Notes under the pieces: generated by a model
What the model saw: only the letters and a program-made list of their open reading frames with translations
Database searches by the model: none
What the model was told of the DNA's origin: nothing
Program-made: the position numbers and the translations under genes
Assembly (NCBI GenBank): GCA_002382445.1
Contig: DGAQ01000075.1
Coordinates: 1,663-21,358, forward strand
Length of the DNA stretch: 19,696 nucleotides
From: Porticoccaceae bacterium UBA4026
Lineage (GTDB): Bacteria; Pseudomonadota; Gammaproteobacteria; Pseudomonadales; Porticoccaceae
Direction of reading: 5' to 3'
Shown here: positions 15,581-19,696 of the stretch, in pieces
Position numbering within the stretch: position 1 is the stretch's first letter
How the letters are laid out: each line of letters begins with the position of its first letter

Positions 15581-16325
15581 TAAAATCCTCTCCTAGATAG
15601 GCGGCTTGAACCCGGGCACTAGAACGAATATCTTGAGGTACCCCAGCTTCAATCACTTGGCCATTTAACATCACTGTCAGCGTGTCCGCTAAGGCGAACA
15701 CCGCATCCATATCATGCTCAACCAATATAACTGCAAATTCGGATCGAATACTTCGAAGTAATTCCACAATCCTTAAGGACTCTTCCGCCCCCATCCCCGC
15801 TAAAGGCTCATCCAGAAGTAACACCTTTGGGTTTGTTGCAAGGGCTAAGGCAATTTCAACCTGCCGCTGTTCCCCATGAGACAACTGACTGACTTTTTTG
15901 TGCACAACTGATTCAAGCCCCACTCGCTCCAAGACACGCTTAGTGCCAACCTCAACTTCGGGATACGCGCTGACGGCTCCCAAAAACCGCATAGAAATTT
16001 CAAAGCGAGACTGAACGGCAATATTACAATTCTCAGCGACGGTCAGGCTAGGATAAATATTACTGCGCTGATAACTCCGACCCACCCCTAGCAGACTCAT
16101 CTGAGACGATCCAGAGCCCGTAACATCGAGCCCATCAATTAATATTTTTCCACTTGTTGGCTTCAAGTCACCCGACAACAAATTTATTAATGTACTTTTC
16201 CCTGCTCCATTAGGGCCGATCACAGCGTGAATCACTCCACGCTCGCAAGAAAGTGAGACATCCGAAACCGCCGTCAAACCGGCAAAGCATTTTGTCAAAC
16301 CTCTAGCCTCAATCACTGATCTCAT
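15573..16325 (-). CDS. livG: Branched-chain amino acid-type ABC transporter ATPase LivG
   Basis: A 250-residue ABC ATPase paired with LivF. Walker A is GPNGAGKST (37-45), the signature is LSHGEQRQVEIALAL, Walker B is VLLLDEPLAGMG, and the histidine switch is VEHDMD. The LSHGEQ signature and the DEPLAGM form are usual for LivG-type subunits. The gene starts with ATG inside the stop region of livM (4-base ATGA overlap) and overlaps livF by 8 bases at its end, so livM, livG and livF are tightly coupled. Confidence 0.94.
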   Translation of the reverse strand: MRSVIEARGLTKCFAGLTAVSDVSLSCERGVIHAVIGPNGAGKSTLINLLSGDLKPTSGKILIDGLDVTGSGSSQMSLLGVGRSYQRSNIYPSLTVAENCNIAVQSRFEISMRFLGAVSAYPEVEVGTKRVLERVGLESVVHKKVSQLSHGEQRQVEIALALATNPKVLLLDEPLAGMGAEESLRIVELLRSIRSEFAVILVEHDMDAVFALADTLTVMLNGQVIEAGVPQDIRSSARVQAAYLGEDFSD

Positions 16326-17272
16326 GTTTCAGATCTCTTTTTTGGGAAGTTCAATCCAGCTAAGCCATTTGGAAAGAACAACGCAACCAAAACCACCACG
16401 ATTCCGGTTAACAGTTGCCAATGCTTAGTTGCGACCTGAAAGATTTCCTCAACAAGCATAAGTGTCGTTGTGCCGAGTACAGGCCCTAATATCGACCCTT
16501 TACCGCCTAGAATAACCATCATAAGAGCGTGCCCTGATGCATGCCACCCAACCATTTCTGGGTTAACAACACCAAACTGAACCGCAGCTAAAAACCCACT
16601 GATAGCCGCAATCATGCTCGCAATGACAAAACACACCAACTTGAATTTATAAGTGTGGTATCCGAGAGCCTTGGTTCTATGTTCATTAACACGAATTCCC
16701 GAGATAACCCGGCCAAAGGGTGAGTTCATAATTCTCTTGATCAACATTAAAACCAAACATACAAGTATTAACGCGAGATAATAAAAATGGCTCACATTAG
16801 ATAGGTCAAGTTGCCACCAATCAAACAGATTGAAACCCGGTCGGTCGTGGATGTAGATGCCATCAGAGCCACCTGCAAAAGCCGTGTCGTGTAAGAAATA
16901 AAATAACATTTCACCAAGAGCTAATGTAGCCATGATGAAAAATATGCCTTTTGTGCGCAACACTAAAGCCCCAAATACGGCACCTAGCGCTCCGACACAC
17001 AGCACACTAGCCAGCAGCGCTACAAATAAATTCATTGATGTCCCGATGGGACTAAAAAGAGCAAGGACGTAGCCCGAAGAACCAAAAAATGCCGCGTGTC
17101 CTAAACTCACTAATCCAGTGAAGCCCACCAACAAATTAAGACTACTCACAAATATAATCATGATCAAAATCTTCGAGACGAATTGAATGTAAAAACGTTC
17201 GCCAAAGACTGGGAGTAAGATTAGCATCACGAGAAGTGCAGCCAAAAGAGCATTTTTAAATATAATGTTCAA
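16322..17272 (-). CDS. livM: Branched-chain amino acid-type ABC transporter permease LivM
   Basis: A 316-residue polytopic permease of the LivM/LivH family, with hydrophobic helices from residue 6 to near the C-terminus. The conserved block GLVSLGHAAFFGSSGYVLAL lies around 53-72 and GGKGSILGPVLG around 255-266. It forms the transmembrane channel with LivH. The only plausible start is TTG at 17272, placed directly after the livH stop codon: an in-frame TGA precedes it, and GGGAG lies 6 bases upstream inside the livH coding end. The end overlaps livG by 4 bases. Confidence 0.93.
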   Translation of the reverse strand: MNIIFKNALLAALLVMLILLPVFGERFYIQFVSKILIMIIFVSSLNLLVGFTGLVSLGHAAFFGSSGYVLALFSPIGTSMNLFVALLASVLCVGALGAVFGALVLRTKGIFFIMATLALGEMLFYFLHDTAFAGGSDGIYIHDRPGFNLFDWWQLDLSNVSHFYYLALILVCLVLMLIKRIMNSPFGRVISGIRVNEHRTKALGYHTYKFKLVCFVIASMIAAISGFLAAVQFGVVNPEMVGWHASGHALMMVILGGKGSILGPVLGTTTLMLVEEIFQVATKHWQLLTGIVVVLVALFFPNGLAGLNFPKKRSET

Positions 17273-18169
17273 TCAATGCTCCCTGCCGAATAGACCTTGA
17301 GGACGTAACATCAGTATCAACGCCATCAGTGCAAAAATACTCATTCCCGACATTTCCGGAAAAATGTTTACTCCAAAAATATCCAAATGAATTACTTTTC
17401 CAAAGGTATCTATCAACCCGACCAATAAAGCCGCGATCATTGCCCCCTTGATCGAGCCTAAACCACCAATAACGACGACCACAAAACTAACAATCAGTAC
17501 TTGGCTACCCATGCCTGGAAATACTGACGAAATGGGAGCGGATATCATCCCTGAAAAAGCGGCTAGTGAGACGCCTAGCGCAAATATAAATCGGTAGACC
17601 AATCCGATATTTATACCTAGAGATTTTGTCATTTCTCGATCAGATTCTCCGGCACGAATCATCATGCCCAGTCGAGTATGTTGTATGCCCAAAAACATCA
17701 GTATCGCGATAACGATACAAACACCGGACAACCAAAGACGATAGATCGGGTAGGCTAAATTTTCCGTTAATTGTATTGAGCCACTCAAGAGTTCCGGAAT
17801 AGGAACACTATGCACATCATCTCCCCAGATCATGCTTCTCAACTCAGAAAAAATAAGTATTAACCCATACGTAACTAATACTTGCTGGAGATGGTCTCGG
17901 TCATACAAAAACCTTATAAAAAGCCACTCTAAAACCAACCCGAGTAGCAACGCGACCGTGACACCAACGATGAGCCCAATCCAAAAACTTCCAACCCACC
18001 CCATTAATGACCAGGCTAAGTAAGCCCCAATCATATAAAAACTACCATGAGCAATATTGATTACGCCCATAATGCCAAATATCAACGTCAAACCACTGGC
18101 CACCAAAAATAAAAGTAGGCCATATTGAATGCCATTCATGGCTTGTATCAGAACTGTAGCCGCATCCAT
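17273..18169 (-). CDS. livH: Branched-chain amino acid-type ABC transporter permease LivH
   Basis: A 298-residue polytopic permease. The N-terminal GIQYGLLLFLVASGLTLIFG, followed by GVINIAHGSFYMIGAYLAW, is the LivH family hallmark. The stretch VVVVIGGLGSIKGAMIAAL near 230-248 marks the second conserved loop. It forms the inner-membrane channel with LivM. The ATG at 18169 has AGGA 6 bases upstream, overlapping the end of the malonate-decarboxylase-like gene region 9 bases away. Its stop codon abuts the livM start without any gap. Confidence 0.94.
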   Translation of the reverse strand: MDAATVLIQAMNGIQYGLLLFLVASGLTLIFGIMGVINIAHGSFYMIGAYLAWSLMGWVGSFWIGLIVGVTVALLLGLVLEWLFIRFLYDRDHLQQVLVTYGLILIFSELRSMIWGDDVHSVPIPELLSGSIQLTENLAYPIYRLWLSGVCIVIAILMFLGIQHTRLGMMIRAGESDREMTKSLGINIGLVYRFIFALGVSLAAFSGMISAPISSVFPGMGSQVLIVSFVVVVIGGLGSIKGAMIAALLVGLIDTFGKVIHLDIFGVNIFPEMSGMSIFALMALILMLRPQGLFGREH

Positions 18170-18177
18170 TCGAATTC

Positions 18178-19446
18178 CTAACTCAAAACACTTGAGAGAT
18201 CTTCAAGCATATCGTCAACAGCTCCTGACTCAAGCAATTGTTTCGTAGTTATCAAATTCTCATCAGGCCGACGCATTGCTCTAAGCGCTGCTCGCGGTAA
18301 TACTTGAACTGACCCCGCCGATAGCATACTCATGCGTGAGGCCGCAGCAGATAATGCAGCAAAAATCCCCCCTCCCGAAGAACCTATCACCAAAACATGA
18401 ACATTAACTCCGCTCAAATGTTTTAGTCTCACGCCCAGGGCCAATGTCGCAAGGTACTCTGACAAGATCAACGTTTCATCGATCAGGCTGGGGGAATGGC
18501 TGGGGCAATCGATAAAAATATTAATGTTTGAGATTGAATTGGGCAAAGCATCAATGGCTTTTACTAAATCATAAATACTCTCAGCATCCGCAAACGAATC
18601 CGTCACTAATGCGTAAGCGGCTGTTGCAGAGCCAACCTGAGTATCCTGCGTGAATAATGAAGCTCTCACAGACCAGGAATTCCCGCAGCCGAACTTACTC
18701 TTGTCGATTGACGGATGAATAGACTCTTTAGCGGTAAACCTATCAGAAGGTATAACTCCATTTTCCGCAAATCTACGCTCCAGATTAAGCAGAGATTGAT
18801 TGATAGACGGCCCTAGATTGTCAGAGGACGATAACAACCGCTGGATGCCCCGTCGGTAACCTTCTGCGTCGTCTTCAACCAATTGAAATCGATCCGATGT
18901 AGCAGCACGACTCTTCCCACTCAAAACCAACCTAACCTGATCAGTCGTTACATCATCACCTTCGACGTATTGATTCAAGGCTTGGATCAGCCTGGGGCCA
19001 GACATCGAAATTTGCGACTGCGCATTCACCAACACACCGTCACTAACCGCCGCAAGCATGCTGCCGCCTCCATAGCATTGCTGGGTCACTAAGGATAAAA
19101 CTTGCAAGCCTCTCACTTTTGCATCCATTAAGTCTCTAAAGACGAACCGAAAAGCTCCTAGGCTATTAGCACCTTCCGGCACTCGAACGCCTCCAGTATT
19201 GAGCATCATAATCAGCGGCAAGGTCATTTGGTCGGCTGTCGTTATAGCAACTCGCAGCTGATGCGCTTCCGACGGACCAATGGACCCTCCGGCAATATTA
19301 AAATCAAACGCAACAATCACGGCAGACTTTGCGTCAAGCGTCCCACGAACAACACGCAAGTCCCCCCCCGAATCGCATTCGAGGTCAACGCACCGGTCAA
19401 AGAGCACATCTATCTGATGAGCTAAATCAAGTTGAGAAAAAACCAT
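18178..19446 (-). CDS. Fused malonate decarboxylase beta/gamma-like carboxyltransferase-fold protein
   Basis: A 422-residue protein with two crotonase/carboxyltransferase-like halves. The first (about 1-205) resembles malonate decarboxylase beta (MdcD): AGGSIG (52-57), NTGGVRVPE (83-91), QCYGGGSMLAAV (123-134) and SGP at 149-151. The second (about 255-422) resembles gamma (MdcE): FIDCPSHS (311-318), VIGSSGGGIFAAL (353-365) and a VQVLPRAALRAM stretch. In known malonate decarboxylases these subunits together remove CO2 from malonyl bound to an acyl carrier subunit. No alpha, carrier or acyltransferase subunit is visible here. Homology was judged by eye and is clear in the glycine-rich motifs but divergent elsewhere, so a different acyl substrate is possible. 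The ATG at 19446 has only a weak ribosome site. The gene ends 8 bases before livH and so belongs to the transporter operon. Confidence 0.72.
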   Translation of the reverse strand: MVFSQLDLAHQIDVLFDRCVDLECDSGGDLRVVRGTLDAKSAVIVAFDFNIAGGSIGPSEAHQLRVAITTADQMTLPLIMMLNTGGVRVPEGANSLGAFRFVFRDLMDAKVRGLQVLSLVTQQCYGGGSMLAAVSDGVLVNAQSQISMSGPRLIQALNQYVEGDDVTTDQVRLVLSGKSRAATSDRFQLVEDDAEGYRRGIQRLLSSSDNLGPSINQSLLNLERRFAENGVIPSDRFTAKESIHPSIDKSKFGCGNSWSVRASLFTQDTQVGSATAAYALVTDSFADAESIYDLVKAIDALPNSISNINIFIDCPSHSPSLIDETLILSEYLATLALGVRLKHLSGVNVHVLVIGSSGGGIFAALSAAASRMSMLSAGSVQVLPRAALRAMRRPDENLITTKQLLESGAVDDMLEDLSSVLS

Positions 19447-19575
19447 ACATTCACGCCAAGGCCAAACATACTAGGAAATGAGATGCGACCAGCAGCATTA
19501 CTACCCATTGAAATGACATCCGAGACAAACCTTACTGGTCCGCTTCTAGTTTTGATAATCAGTGCTATCTAAAAC

Positions 19576-19696
19576 TTAAAGGCTACAACCGACACCTGGA
19601 TCCTCTAAATTTTCCCATGCCGTACCAATCACGGTATTGATACCGTTTTCCACTCTCAAAGTATAAAAATTTTGTATGGGGTTGTGAAACTTCGAC
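19576..19696 (-). CDS. C-terminal end of a probable Liv-type ABC substrate-binding protein (cut by window edge)
   Basis: An open frame enters from the right edge and runs for 39 codons to a TAA at 19576-19578. Its residues include HNPIQNFYTLRVENG, then a TAWENLEDPGVGC ending. The HNP.Q..Y..+VENG pattern close to the C-terminus, and a final DPG.GC. segment, resemble periplasmic binding proteins of the Liv/HAAT type as I remember them. This fits its position directly upstream of the livHMGF genes on the same strand. The assignment rests on a short fragment. An A/T-rich hairpin (19549-19575, bulged) follows the stop without a T run. Confidence 0.55.
   Translation of the reverse strand, partial: SKFHNPIQNFYTLRVENGINTVIGTAWENLEDPGVGCSL

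Noticed and set aside
19549..19575. Bulged hairpin after the binding-protein fragment, considered as a terminator
   Set aside because: A/T-rich, bulged, without a T run; transcription may well continue into the downstream operon.

Overview
This is a gene-dense bacterial window of roughly mid-40s percent GC (by eye). It carries only protein-coding genes. I saw no rRNA, tRNA, CRISPR array, insertion sequence or phage gene, and no gap longer than about 200 bases. TRAP and Liv-type transporters, BdhA, a tandem-CDGSH protein, Sel1 repeats and a YffB-type protein all point to a heterotrophic member of the Pseudomonadota, probably aquatic. The exact group cannot be fixed from this sequence alone.

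Layout. (1) 1-2689, minus strand: a TRAP transporter region with two tandem paralogous lipoprotein substrate-binding proteins, then a hairpin terminator, then the 5' part of the small permease gene dctQ, cut by the window edge. (2) 2850-7844, minus strand: a soluble epoxide hydrolase, an exported zincin-like peptidase, an exported Sel1-repeat protein, a fluoroacetate-dehalogenase-like hydrolase and a class I aminotransferase. (3) 7932-12790, plus strand, diverging from the aminotransferase: a PanE-family 2-ketoacid reductase, a close relative of mandelate racemase, a small YffB/ArsC-like protein, a FAD-linked D-2-hydroxyacid dehydrogenase and a YdjM-like membrane protein. (4) 12811-19696, minus strand and convergent with (3): a long run reading, in transcription order, the C-terminus of a probable Liv-type binding protein, a fused malonate-decarboxylase beta/gamma-like protein, livH, livM, livG, livF, an alpha/beta hydrolase, 3-hydroxybutyrate dehydrogenase (bdhA) and a tandem CDGSH iron-sulfur protein.

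How the genes may work together (inference). Regions 1-3 look like uptake and turnover of small 2-hydroxy, 2-oxo or halogenated carboxylic acids. A TRAP system imports organic acids, a dehalogenase would release 2-hydroxy acids such as glycolate, a racemase-like enolase-superfamily enzyme adjusts or dehydrates hydroxy acids, a FAD enzyme oxidises the D-isomer, and a reductase and aminotransferase handle the 2-oxo acid. Region 4 looks like an ABC uptake operon whose cargo ends in 3-hydroxybutyrate/acetoacetate metabolism.

The most notable points are an arginine at the position of a catalytic lysine in an otherwise complete mandelate-racemase active site, the malonate-decarboxylase beta/gamma-like fusion translated directly ahead of livH without visible partner subunits, the paired TRAP binding proteins, and the terminator placed between dctP and dctQ.
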